64,000 nucleotides of DNA from Fulvivirga lutea (GTDB lineage: Bacteria; Bacteroidota; Bacteroidia; Cytophagales; Cyclobacteriaceae), in contig NZ_CP070608.1 in assembly GCF_017068455.1 (NCBI RefSeq), forward strand, positions 3,143,488 to 3,207,487, read 5' to 3'. Below, one piece after another: positions 56,927-64,000 of this stretch. Each line of letters starts with the position of its first letter. The first letter of the stretch is position 1. Made by a program: the position numbers and the translations under genes. Below the pieces are notes generated by a model. It searched no databases. It had not been told where the DNA came from and worked only from the letters and a program-made list of their open reading frames with translations.

Positions 56927-57919
56927 TTAAAGTTTAACAACTATCTTACCAAGCTTTGAAGTAGAAGCAATTTCATCAAAGGCACTTTCTATTTCATCAA
57001 ATGGTCTAACAGAATCTACTAAAGGCTTAATTTTATGTTCAGTAATGAAGTCCAGCATTTTCACAAACTCTTTGTCGCTACCCATTGTACTGCCCTGCAA
57101 CTTTATCTGATTCCAAAACATTCTGTATAAGTCCAGAGACGAAGGCAAACCGTTAGTGGCACCATAGAAAACTATCCGCCCACCGGGCCGCATTAATTTT
57201 ACAAATGTATTCACCTGGTCTCCACCGGCACTGTCAATCACAACATCGAATCCACCCTTTGTTTGCCACATATTTTTATACCAGTCGGGGGATGTATAAT
57301 TATAACCACCCTGGGCACCTAAAGAAATTGCCTTTTCGATCTTGGCATTGCTACTGGAAGTAACGAACACATTGGCACCAAATGCCACGGCATATTGAAA
57401 TACGAACTGTGCCACACCTCCACCAAATCCTGAAATCAATATATTTTCATTCTTCTTAATTTCACCATGCCTGAAAAGTGCACGATAAGCCGTTAGTCCA
57501 GCTAGTGGAATAGATGCTGCCTCTTCATCAGATAAATGACCGGGAATAGGATGTAACCTGTCTTCATTCACAGCAACATACTCGGCAAATGTTCCATCAG
57601 AAGGCATCCCTAAAATGGAGTAAACTCTTGACTGAACTTGTTCATTATTCCCCCAACCAATATTTGGGTTAATAATCATTCTGCGCCCTATAAGTTTTTT
57701 TGAAACCGACTCGCCTACCTCAACCACCTCTCCTACGGCATCTGAGCCGAGTGTTGACCCAAACTGAATGTTAGGATATTTTCCTTCCCGAATAAACTGA
57801 TCTCTTTTATTCAGCGCTGCTGCACTTACTTTAATAATGGCCTGATCTGGCTCAGGCTTAGGCTGATCTTTATTTACAATTTTGATCTTGCCAGCCGATA
57901 CAATTGCTAATGCCTTCAT
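56927..57919 (-). CDS. Zinc-free medium-chain oxidoreductase, quinone-reductase-like
   Basis: A 330-residue MDR-superfamily enzyme. An N-terminal GroES-like domain contains GSDAVGEVVEVGE, followed by a Rossmann domain with GFGGGVAQFVFQYAVAFGANVFVTSSS (about 163-190) and GGRIVFYGAT. The cysteine cluster for structural zinc and the catalytic Cys/His ligands are absent, so it is a quinone/enoyl reductase type rather than an alcohol dehydrogenase. The substrate is unknown, and NADPH use is only a family tendency. It is immediately downstream of dnaB on the same strand but separated by palindromes that may form its operator. Confidence 0.87.
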   Translation of the reverse strand: MKALAIVSAGKIKIVNKDQPKPEPDQAIIKVSAAALNKRDQFIREGKYPNIQFGSTLGSDAVGEVVEVGESVSKKLIGRRMIINPNIGWGNNEQVQSRVYSILGMPSDGTFAEYVAVNEDRLHPIPGHLSDEEAASIPLAGLTAYRALFRHGEIKKNENILISGFGGGVAQFVFQYAVAFGANVFVTSSSNAKIEKAISLGAQGGYNYTSPDWYKNMWQTKGGFDVVIDSAGGDQVNTFVKLMRPGGRIVFYGATNGLPSSLDLYRMFWNQIKLQGSTMGSDKEFVKMLDFITEHKIKPLVDSVRPFDEIESAFDEIASTSKLGKIVVKL

Positions 57920-57951
57920 AGTACTAATTTTAAATGAAGGTAATAAAAGGA

Positions 57952-57983
57952 ATTGATCGTATCAATACGTTAATTAACGTATT
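57952..57983. promoter_or_regulatory. Overlapping palindromes upstream of the oxidoreductase gene (candidate operator)
   Basis: AATACGTTAATTAACGTATT (57964-57983) is a perfect 20-bp palindrome. It overlaps a second inverted repeat with arms ATTGAT / ATCAAT (57952-57966). Both lie between the dnaB stop and the oxidoreductase start, with no T-run, so they look like regulator sites rather than a terminator. Confidence 0.55.
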
Positions 57984-57985
57984 TG

Positions 57986-59566
57986 CTAGAATGGTGCATC
58001 CTCATCTTCTTCAGGATCGGAATAACCGAATCCCTTAGAGTCATTCGGACTGCCTAAATCAAGATTTTCATTCAACTTGCTGCCGAATGTCTGAGTTTGC
58101 GAATCATCAAATTCAGATGGGATTCCTCCGCCACTTGGGAACGGATCGCCAAAACTATGCGTATCTAAATCTGAGAATTTAGTGTACTTACCGATGAACT
58201 TGAGTTGAACATTTTCAAGTGAACCATTTCTATGCTTGGCAATAATCACTTCACCAACACCTGAAGTAGGCATTCCATTCTCATCTTCTGTAATACCATA
58301 ATATTCAGGTCGGTAAAGGAACATTACCATATCAGCATCCTGCTCAATAGAACCAGATTCCCTTAAATCAGAAAGCTGAGGCCTTTTATCACCACCTCTG
58401 GTTTCCACGGCCCTACTTAACTGGGAAAGTGCTATCACAGGAACTTCAAGTTCTTTCGCAATCCCTTTTAATGCTCTTGAAATAGATGCAATTTCCTGCT
58501 CTCGATTTCCTCCGCCTTTAGAGCTATCACCGCTCATTAGCTGTAAGTAGTCAATTACAATCAGCTGAACATCGTGCTGCGCTTTCAGCCTTCTACACTT
58601 GGCTCTAAGCTCCAAGATGGATAGAGCAGGTGTATCATCAATAAATATAGGCGCCTTACTAAGTTTGTTAGTTTTATGAATGAGCTGCTGCCACTCGTAA
58701 TCTTCCAAATTACCCTTTTTAATTTTCTCACTCTCCAACTGAGCTTCAGCAGATATAAGTCTGTTTACCAGCTGTACAGATGACATCTCCAAAGAAAATA
58801 TAGCAACTGCCTGATTAAAATCTACAGCAGCATTTCTTAATGCAGAAACTACAAATGCCGTTTTACCCATACCAGGTCTTGCGGCAATAATGACCAAATC
58901 AGATTTCTGCCAACCAGATGTCACTCTATCAAGTGCAGTGAAACCACTAGGAACACCAGTAAGGCCATCTTTATGATTCTTCCTTTCTTCAAGCTCTTGA
59001 ATTGCTTGAGCCATTAAAGAAGTCATATTATCGTAATTCTTACGGATATTTGCCTCTGAAATCTCAAAAAGGGCACTTTCTGTTTTATCTAACAATTGAA
59101 ATACATCGGTTGTATCTTCATACGCATCGTGATGTATTTCAGAAGCTACTTTAATAAGCTCGCGTTTAATGGCCATCTCAGTAACAATACGAGCATGATA
59201 TTCGATGTTAGCTGCAGATGATACTTTGGATGTCAATTCGGCAATGTAGTACGATCCGCCAACTAACTCCAGCTTACCATTTTTTCTAAGTTGACTTACC
59301 ACTGTTCGCATATCTACAGGCTCGGAGTTATTGAAAAGCTCAACAATTGCCTTGTAGATTTCCTTGTGGTTGTCCTGGTAAAAACTTTCCGGTGTTAGGA
59401 TATCGATAACGGTAGAAAGTGCGTCCTTTTCTAACATTAACGCACCTAATACCGCCTCTTCCAAATCAATCGCCTGAGGAGGTAGCTTGCCTAAAGTATC
59501 ATTGATATCTTTCACAAGCCTGTTTGACTTGTGCCCTACTCTTAATGACGATGATTTGTTTTCCAT
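57986..59566 (-). CDS. dnaB: Replicative DNA helicase DnaB
   Basis: A 526-residue protein. The N-terminal domain (about 30-140, PPQAIDLEEAVLGALMLEK) binds primase. The RecA-like ATPase has Walker A ARPGMGKTAF (about 233-242), LFSLEMS-type motif IFSLEMSSVQLVNRL, Walker B LIVIDYLQLMSG, and ALSQLSRAVE, DLRESGSIEQDADMVMFLYR. The C-terminal tail (about 470-526) is a disordered Gly/Ser/Asp/Pro-rich extension ending DAPF. No intein is present. It lies next to a DnaA-box cluster, with its own promoter within that intergenic region. Confidence 0.98.
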   Translation of the reverse strand: MENKSSSLRVGHKSNRLVKDINDTLGKLPPQAIDLEEAVLGALMLEKDALSTVIDILTPESFYQDNHKEIYKAIVELFNNSEPVDMRTVVSQLRKNGKLELVGGSYYIAELTSKVSSAANIEYHARIVTEMAIKRELIKVASEIHHDAYEDTTDVFQLLDKTESALFEISEANIRKNYDNMTSLMAQAIQELEERKNHKDGLTGVPSGFTALDRVTSGWQKSDLVIIAARPGMGKTAFVVSALRNAAVDFNQAVAIFSLEMSSVQLVNRLISAEAQLESEKIKKGNLEDYEWQQLIHKTNKLSKAPIFIDDTPALSILELRAKCRRLKAQHDVQLIVIDYLQLMSGDSSKGGGNREQEIASISRALKGIAKELEVPVIALSQLSRAVETRGGDKRPQLSDLRESGSIEQDADMVMFLYRPEYYGITEDENGMPTSGVGEVIIAKHRNGSLENVQLKFIGKYTKFSDLDTHSFGDPFPSGGGIPSEFDDSQTQTFGSKLNENLDLGSPNDSKGFGYSDPEEDEDAPF

Positions 59567-59602
59567 GTAGTGATTGTCGGTTTAAATTTTAAATCGCAAC
59601 GC

Positions 59603-59633
59603 CAAACCTAAACAGAAATTGAAAGCGGTACAA
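59603..59633 (-). promoter_or_regulatory. dnaB promoter
   Basis: On the minus strand, TTG (59631-59633) and TAGGTTTG (59603-59610) are separated by 20 bp, matching the Bacteroidota -33/-7 pattern, 37 bp before the dnaB ATG. Confidence 0.6.
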
Positions 59634-59862
59634 TTCAGGTGGATGACCTCAAAATTTTATTCAATGTTTACAAATGTTCAGCCTTAAGTAACACTATCGG
59701 CAACTTGTATCAGTTAACACCTGCTTTTCCACACGTTGGTAAATAATATACACATTTTAATGTGAAAAAATTGTGGTGTTATCAACAAATTAATAAGTTA
59801 TCCACAATGTTATTAACAAAGGTCAAAGAAGAAAAATTGTCCTGTTTTTATATTTTTTCTTC
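59634..59862. other. Candidate replication origin: DnaA-box cluster with AT-rich tract
   Basis: The 323-bp gap between dnaB and mpl holds DnaA-box-like 9-mers, all on the plus strand: TTTTCCACA (59725-59733), TTATCAACA (59779-59787), perfect TTATCCACA (59798-59806) and TTATTAACA (59810-59818). A further weak one, TTTTTCACA, lies on the minus strand (59761-59769). An AT-rich tract (about 59834-59879) follows and could be the unwinding element. dnaB points left, and all five genes to the right point right, as expected at a bidirectional origin. dnaA itself is not in the window. Confidence 0.65.
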
Positions 59863-59870
59863 TATTTTTG
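59837..59870 (+). promoter_or_regulatory. mpl promoter
   Basis: TATTTTTG (59863-59870) matches the TAnnTTTG -7 element. TTG at 59837-59839 could be the -33, with a spacer of 23 bp, at the long end of the range. The start codon is 19 bp downstream. Confidence 0.5.
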
Positions 59871-59889
59871 ACTTTTAACCTATCTGTTC

Positions 59890-61257
59890 ATGAGTCAAGA
59901 ATCACAAAACATACATTTTATAGCCATTGGTGGAAGCATCATGCATAACCTGGCCATCGCCTTAAAGAAAAAAGGCTTCAATATTACCGGTTCAGATGAT
60001 GAAATTTTCGAACCATCAAGATCATTATTACAAAAAAATGGCCTTCTGCCTGAAAAAGTTGGTTGGGATGAAAGTAAAATTCATGAAGGGCTGGATGCTG
60101 TGATTTTGGGGATGCATGCACGTGAGGATAATCCGGAATTAAAGAAAGCTCAAGAACTAGGAGTAAAAATTTATTCCTTCCCAGATTACATTTATGAACA
60201 ATCCATAGATAAACAACGCATAGTAATAGCTGGTAGCCATGGTAAAACGACTATTACATCCATTATTATGCATGTTTTAAAGTATCATAATAAAAAGTTT
60301 GATTATGCAGTAGGTGCTCGAATTGCGGGTTTTGAAGAAATGGTTCAATTATCTGACGCACCAATTATCATCATTGAAGGTGATGAATACCTTTCTTCCC
60401 CTATCGACAGGACTCCTAAATTTTTAAAATACCACCATCACATAGGTTTAATTTCAGGTGTTTGGTGGGATCATATTAACGTATTCCCTACAGAGGAAGA
60501 GTATGTAAAACAATTTGACCTATTCGCAGATGCGACTCCAAAAGCGGGATCGTTAATATACAGCGATGATGATTCGCTAGGTACTGTTATTGGTCAAAAA
60601 GGAAGAGAAGATGTAAATGAAATACCATATAAAACACATCCGCATAGTATTGAGGATGGTGTAACATATCTTACTCATGGGAATGAAACTATACCGGTAA
60701 AACTATTTGGCAAGCATAATTTGCAGAATATCAGTGGTGCCATGGCGGTGCTAAAACGAATTGGAATTACTGATGACATGTTTTACATGGCCATTCAATC
60801 TTTTAGTGGCGCGGATAAGCGATTGGAATTGATAGGCGAAAACAACGGAATGGCAATTTATAAAGACTATGCCCATGCACCGTCAAAAGTAAAGGCTACA
60901 ACGCTAGCAGTAAAAGAACAGTACCCTGCAAGGGATTTGGTGGCTTGCCTTGAGTTGCATACGTTCAGCAGTTTAAACAAAGACTTTATTGATCAATACA
61001 AAGGCACAATGAAATATGCCAATGTTCCCATTGTGTTCTATAGTCCAAGCACCTTGGAGAAGAAACAGCTTGATCCTATCTCAAAAGATGATATTAAAAA
61101 GAGTTTTGGTGAAGCTAACTTGAACGTATTTGATGACCGAGATGAAATGATTGAGTTCTTAAAACAGCAAAACTGGCGTAATAAAAATTTACTTTTGATG
61201 ACGTCTGGCACATTTAACGGACTTGATTACCATTCTTTACCAGAGCTTTTAAAGTAG
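59890..61257 (+). CDS. mpl: UDP-N-acetylmuramate:murein-peptide ligase (Mpl-like)
   Basis: A 455-residue Mur-ligase family protein. Features are the N-terminal IAIGGSIMHNLAIALKKKGFNITGSDDEIFEPS, the ATP-binding AGSHGKTTITS (about 116-126), IIEGDEYLSSPIDRTPKF, WWDHINVFPTEE, GKHNLQNISGAMAV and YKDYAHAPSKVKAT. The GSIMHNLA and EGDEYLSSP motifs fit Mpl, which recycles murein tripeptide onto UDP-MurNAc, rather than MurC. It acts in the cytoplasm. The exonuclease gene begins 8 bp downstream. Confidence 0.9.
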   Translation: MSQESQNIHFIAIGGSIMHNLAIALKKKGFNITGSDDEIFEPSRSLLQKNGLLPEKVGWDESKIHEGLDAVILGMHAREDNPELKKAQELGVKIYSFPDYIYEQSIDKQRIVIAGSHGKTTITSIIMHVLKYHNKKFDYAVGARIAGFEEMVQLSDAPIIIIEGDEYLSSPIDRTPKFLKYHHHIGLISGVWWDHINVFPTEEEYVKQFDLFADATPKAGSLIYSDDDSLGTVIGQKGREDVNEIPYKTHPHSIEDGVTYLTHGNETIPVKLFGKHNLQNISGAMAVLKRIGITDDMFYMAIQSFSGADKRLELIGENNGMAIYKDYAHAPSKVKATTLAVKEQYPARDLVACLELHTFSSLNKDFIDQYKGTMKYANVPIVFYSPSTLEKKQLDPISKDDIKKSFGEANLNVFDDRDEMIEFLKQQNWRNKNLLLMTSGTFNGLDYHSLPELLK

Positions 61258-61265
61258 TATTTCGA

Positions 61266-62072
61266 ATGAAGTTAAACCTCAAGAACCCGCTCACTTTTTT
61301 TGATCTGGAAACAACAGGTACTAATACTGTTCAAGACAGAATTGTGGAAATCTCTGTAGTAAAAGTGATGCCAAATGGCGAGACTATTACCAAAACCAAC
61401 AAGATAAACCCAACCGTTCCGATACCGGTGGAAACAAGCTTAATACACGGTATTTATGATGAGGATGTGAAGGATGCTCCCACTTTTAAAAATATTGCTA
61501 AGAGCTTAGCTCAATTTCTTGAAGGGTCTGATTTGGCCGGCTTCAATATTCTTAAGTTTGATGTGCCTCTTTTGGTTGAAGAATTTCTGAGAGCAGGTGT
61601 TGAATTTGACACCTCCAAACGAAAGTTGATTGATGCCCAAAAGATTTTCCATATGATGGAAAAACGTACTTTATCGGCTGCTTATCAATTTTATTGTGGC
61701 AAAACGCTGGATGACGCTCATAGCGCTGAAGCAGATACGCTTGCCACCTTAGAAGTATTACAAGCACAAGTAGCCAAATATGATGGTGAGGATGTAGTTG
61801 ACAACCTTGGCAAAAAAGTAGGCGTCATTAAAAATGACATGGCCGTATTGCATGAAATCACAAGCTCTAATCTGGTAGACCTTGCTGGTAGAATGGTGCT
61901 AAATAAAGACGGTCAAGAGGTATTTAACTTTGGTAAGTTCAGAAATAGATTAGTATCTGAAGTTTTGGAAAAAGAGCCTGGCTATTACAACTGGATGATG
62001 AATGGTGATTTCCCACAAGACACCAAAAGAAAGTTGACTGAGATTAAGTTGAGGGGAATCGGCAACAGCTAA
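61266..62072 (+). CDS. DEDDh 3'-5' exonuclease (DNA polymerase III epsilon-like) with DUF3820-like tail
   Basis: A 268-residue protein. Exo I is FFDLETTGT (about 12-20), Exo II is LAGFNILKFDVPLL (about 95-108), and Exo III is HSAEADTLATLEVL (His151 and Asp156), so the DEDDh metal-binding residues are all present. A C-terminal segment (about 218-262) with FNFGKFRNRLVSEVLEKEPGYYNWM resembles the DUF3820 module found with such nucleases. It may serve in proofreading or DNA repair. It is co-directional with mpl, 8 bp after it. Confidence 0.88.
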   Translation: MKLNLKNPLTFFDLETTGTNTVQDRIVEISVVKVMPNGETITKTNKINPTVPIPVETSLIHGIYDEDVKDAPTFKNIAKSLAQFLEGSDLAGFNILKFDVPLLVEEFLRAGVEFDTSKRKLIDAQKIFHMMEKRTLSAAYQFYCGKTLDDAHSAEADTLATLEVLQAQVAKYDGEDVVDNLGKKVGVIKNDMAVLHEITSSNLVDLAGRMVLNKDGQEVFNFGKFRNRLVSEVLEKEPGYYNWMMNGDFPQDTKRKLTEIKLRGIGNS

Positions 62073-62093
62073 AGTAAGATTAGAATTGTAGGT

Positions 62094-62123
62094 TTTGAAA
62101 ATAAAAAGCAATTGATAGATTTG
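62094..62123 (+). promoter_or_regulatory. Promoter of the porin-like gene
   Basis: TTTG (62094-62097), 18-bp spacer, then TAGATTTG (62116-62123): a full match to the Bacteroidota -33/-7 consensus, 23 bp before the ATG at 62147. Confidence 0.75.
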
Positions 62124-62146
62124 CCGATATTTTCAACATAAACCCT

Positions 62147-62767
62147 ATGAAATCTAAACTATTTACAATTACATTTTTAATTATTGCTATTAATTCTCAG
62201 GCGCAAAATCCCATTGGGATTGGCTTAAAAGGTGGATATGGAAGCTTTAGCCAGGATTATCAGTTCAAGCAGCCTCCTGGAACCGTGTTTGCTGCAGGTC
62301 CAGATGACTATTCTTATAATGTCTATCATTTTGGAGCATTTAGCTTAATACCATTAAGCAAGAGATTTACATTTCAACCTGAACTACTGTACAGCGAAAA
62401 AGGATCATATATTAAATCAGCGCCTTTGGCTAACTTTCAACTTCACTACATTGATCTCCCATTGTTAATGAGGATTAACTTTGGAGCATTTAGTATCTAC
62501 TCAGGTCCTCAGTTTGGTTTTTTAGCTAAAGCAGAAAACGGCCTTGGTGATGATATAAAAGACGGATTTAAAAATACTAGTATTTCAATTGTATACGGTT
62601 TTCAAGTTGATTTTGGCTTCGGCTTAATAATTGGCGGTAGGTTTGATAAAGGTGTATCGGATATTAGCAATGTAGAGGAAGGTGATTTATTTGAAACTAA
62701 AGATGGAATTAAAAACCAAGGAGTACAAGCATACATTGGCTGGCAACTTTTTAAACTGAACAAATAA
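62147..62767 (+). CDS. PorT-like outer-membrane beta-barrel protein
   Basis: A 206-residue protein with a signal peptide (MKSKLFTITFLIIAINSQAQ) and strand-rich mature part (IGIGLKGGYGSFSQDY, FTFQPELLYSEKGSYI, HYIDLPLLMRINFGAFSIYSGPQFGFLAKAE, FQVDFGFGLIIGGRFDKGV, IGWQLFKLNK). YIDLPLL and GPQ are typical of the OMP_b-brl_2/PorT-like barrels of Bacteroidota. The specific role is unknown. It is monocistronic, between a good promoter and a terminator. Confidence 0.88.
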   Translation: MKSKLFTITFLIIAINSQAQNPIGIGLKGGYGSFSQDYQFKQPPGTVFAAGPDDYSYNVYHFGAFSLIPLSKRFTFQPELLYSEKGSYIKSAPLANFQLHYIDLPLLMRINFGAFSIYSGPQFGFLAKAENGLGDDIKDGFKNTSISIVYGFQVDFGFGLIIGGRFDKGVSDISNVEEGDLFETKDGIKNQGVQAYIGWQLFKLNK

Positions 62768-62773
62768 TTTCCT

Positions 62774-62800
62774 GACCCGCCCAACAGCGGGTCTTTTTTT
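62774..62800 (+). terminator. Rho-independent terminator after the porin-like gene
   Basis: Arms GACCCGC / GCGGGTC with loop CCAACA and a run of seven Ts. Confidence 0.92.
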
Positions 62801-62838
62801 ATAACTTTAACTTGCATTAACTTGATTGAATACATTTT

Positions 62839-63450
62839 ATGAAAATCCTAGCCATAGGCCGCAATTATGCTGAGCACATCAAAGAGCTAAACAATGAACG
62901 TCCTTCTGAGCCTGTCATATTCACCAAGCCAGACACTGCCCTACTTAAAAATGGTGAGGACTTCTATTACCCGGATTATTCAAAGGATATCCACCATGAA
63001 ATTGAATTGGTGCTTAGAATTTGTAAAGTTGGTAAAAACATAGAGGAAAAATTCGCTCATAAGTATTACGATCAAATTGGATTAGGAATAGATTTTACAG
63101 CCAGAGACCTGCAATCAAAGGCTAAGGAAAAAGGGTTACCTTGGGCCATAGCAAAAGGATTTGACGGCTCTGCCCCTATTTCGAACTTTTTACCTTTATC
63201 TGGTTTTAAGGATATAAATAATATCAACTTTTCGTTAAAGGTTAATAATGAAGTGCGGCAGCAGGGAAATACATCATTGATGCTTTTTGGGTTCGATTAC
63301 ATGGTATCTTATCTGTCAAAGTTCTTCACATTAAAAACAGGTGATTTAATATTTACAGGAACACCAAGCGGAGTAGGACCTATTGAAATTGGACAAAAAC
63401 TGGAGGGATTTATAGAGGATGAGAAATTGTTGGAAGTTAATATTAAGTAG
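62839..63450 (+). CDS. Fumarylacetoacetate hydrolase family protein
   Basis: A 203-residue protein, the typical size of the single-domain FAH enzymes (YcgM-like). It has ILAIGRNYAEHIKELNNERPSEPVIFTKPDTALL, the metal-binding HHEIELVL (Glu residues) with Asp in GLGIDFTARDLQ, KGFDGSAPIS, and GDLIFTGTPSGVGPI. Such enzymes act on 2-keto-acids such as acylpyruvates or 2-hydroxyhepta-2,4-diene-1,7-dioate. The exact substrate cannot be told. The M23 peptidase gene starts inside its last 32 bp. Confidence 0.9.
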   Translation: MKILAIGRNYAEHIKELNNERPSEPVIFTKPDTALLKNGEDFYYPDYSKDIHHEIELVLRICKVGKNIEEKFAHKYYDQIGLGIDFTARDLQSKAKEKGLPWAIAKGFDGSAPISNFLPLSGFKDINNINFSLKVNNEVRQQGNTSLMLFGFDYMVSYLSKFFTLKTGDLIFTGTPSGVGPIEIGQKLEGFIEDEKLLEVNIK

Positions 63451-64000
63451 TGCGCTGTTATTTGGGCAATATTTCAACTGCTTTGCTCAGTTAGAAGCGG
63501 CCGACTATCGTAGCGAAGCGTATTACATGTTTCCAATCAAGCCGGGCACGCAAAACACGCTGGCCGGCACCATGGGTGAATTAAGATCTACTCATTTTCA
63601 CACAGGCATTGATATCAGGACTGAAGGCAGAACCGGTTTACCAGTACATGCTGCGGCCATGGGTTATATTTCCAGAGTAGCTGTTTCTACATCTGGTTAT
63701 GGGAATGCATTATATGTAACTCACCCAAACGGACACACCACTGTTTATGCCCACCTTGAGAAGTTTGAAGGACCTATAGCGGAATATGTGTTGAAAGAAC
63801 AATACAGACTTAAAACATTTGAATTAGATCAATCACTTTATCAAGGTAAGTTTATAGTACAAAAAGGTGATACAATAGCCTGGTCAGGTAATTCCGGATC
63901 TTCTGGTGGCCCACATCTTCATTTTGATATAAGGGATGAAAAGCAACAACCTCTCAACCCATTGAGTTACGGCTTTGATGAGGTTCTAGATCGTACACCA
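63419..64000 (+). CDS. M23 family metallopeptidase (partial, runs off the right edge)
   Basis: The frame is open from ATG at 63419 to the window edge (194 codons). A signal peptide (MRNCWKLILSSALLFGQYFNCFAQ) is followed by an M23/LytM core: STHFHTGIDIRTEGRTG (zinc ligands HxxxD), ALYVTHPNGHTTVYAHLEKF, and SSGGPHLHFDIRD (the HxH motif). Such enzymes cut peptidoglycan cross-links in the periplasm. The start overlaps the FAH gene by 32 bp in another frame. Confidence 0.9.
   Translation, partial: MRNCWKLILSSALLFGQYFNCFAQLEAADYRSEAYYMFPIKPGTQNTLAGTMGELRSTHFHTGIDIRTEGRTGLPVHAAAMGYISRVAVSTSGYGNALYVTHPNGHTTVYAHLEKFEGPIAEYVLKEQYRLKTFELDQSLYQGKFIVQKGDTIAWSGNSGSSGGPHLHFDIRDEKQQPLNPLSYGFDEVLDRTP

Noticed and set aside
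57986-59566. Intein in dnaB, which is common in this gene
   Set aside because: The 526-residue length is normal and the ATPase motifs run without interruption.

Overview
The window looks like a chromosomal segment of a marine-type Bacteroidota, most likely order Cytophagales. The evidence is the AT-rich DNA, promoters with the Bacteroidota -7 element TAnnTTTG, almost no Shine-Dalgarno sequences, a type IX secretion (T9SS) C-terminal sorting domain, PorT-like outer-membrane barrels, a SiaB/SiaC pair and the gene order miaB, sigma-54 activator, lptE, TPR protein, secG. I could not run any search, so the taxonomic placement is inference. No tRNA, rRNA, CRISPR array, insertion sequence or prophage was recognised.

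Layout. Positions 1-1143 hold the tail of an unknown gene, a rhomboid protease and a TerB-like protein. Positions 1330-5076 hold a signalling cassette: an NtrC-type response regulator, a hybrid PAS/HisKA/REC/HPt kinase and a small degenerate receiver protein, the last preceded by a possible sigma-54 promoter and an inverted repeat. Positions 5083-30817 (minus strand) form an apparent four-gene envelope operon: an nSTAND ATPase with a transmembrane segment, coiled coil and WD40 propeller; an outer-membrane barrel; a lipoprotein; and a giant T9SS-exported repeat protein of about 6,717 residues. The giant gene carries two tandem arrays: 12 x 513 bp, nearly identical, and about 5 x 918 bp, older and diverged. 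Positions 30942-37106 (minus) hold an MFS-like/HEAT/cyclic-nucleotide-binding fusion, an OmpH/Skp-like protein, a second rhomboid, a conserved unknown, a four-helix membrane protein and a gamma-carbonic-anhydrase-like protein. Positions 37194-44148 (plus) hold a YceI lipoprotein, pabB and the miaB-to-secG operon. Then come groES-groEL, siaC-siaB, a peptide transporter, pckA, two envelope proteins, a nucleoside transporter, a bifunctional nuclease, etfA/etfB, a TPR protein, an oxidoreductase and dnaB.

Between dnaB (minus) and mpl (plus) lies the only gene-free stretch over 300 bp. It carries a cluster of DnaA-box-like 9-mers, including one perfect TTATCCACA, next to an AT-rich tract. All genes to its right run rightward and the nearest genes to its left mostly run leftward. 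This is a good candidate for the chromosomal origin. To the right are mpl, a DEDD exonuclease, a porin-like barrel, an FAH-family enzyme and the start of an M23 peptidase that runs off the window.

The most interesting items are the nSTAND/barrel/lipoprotein/giant-adhesin operon, which could be an envelope-spanning assembly; the nested, recently amplified repeat array; the candidate oriC; and several perfect inverted repeats at promoters (pckA, the oxidoreductase, the response regulator).
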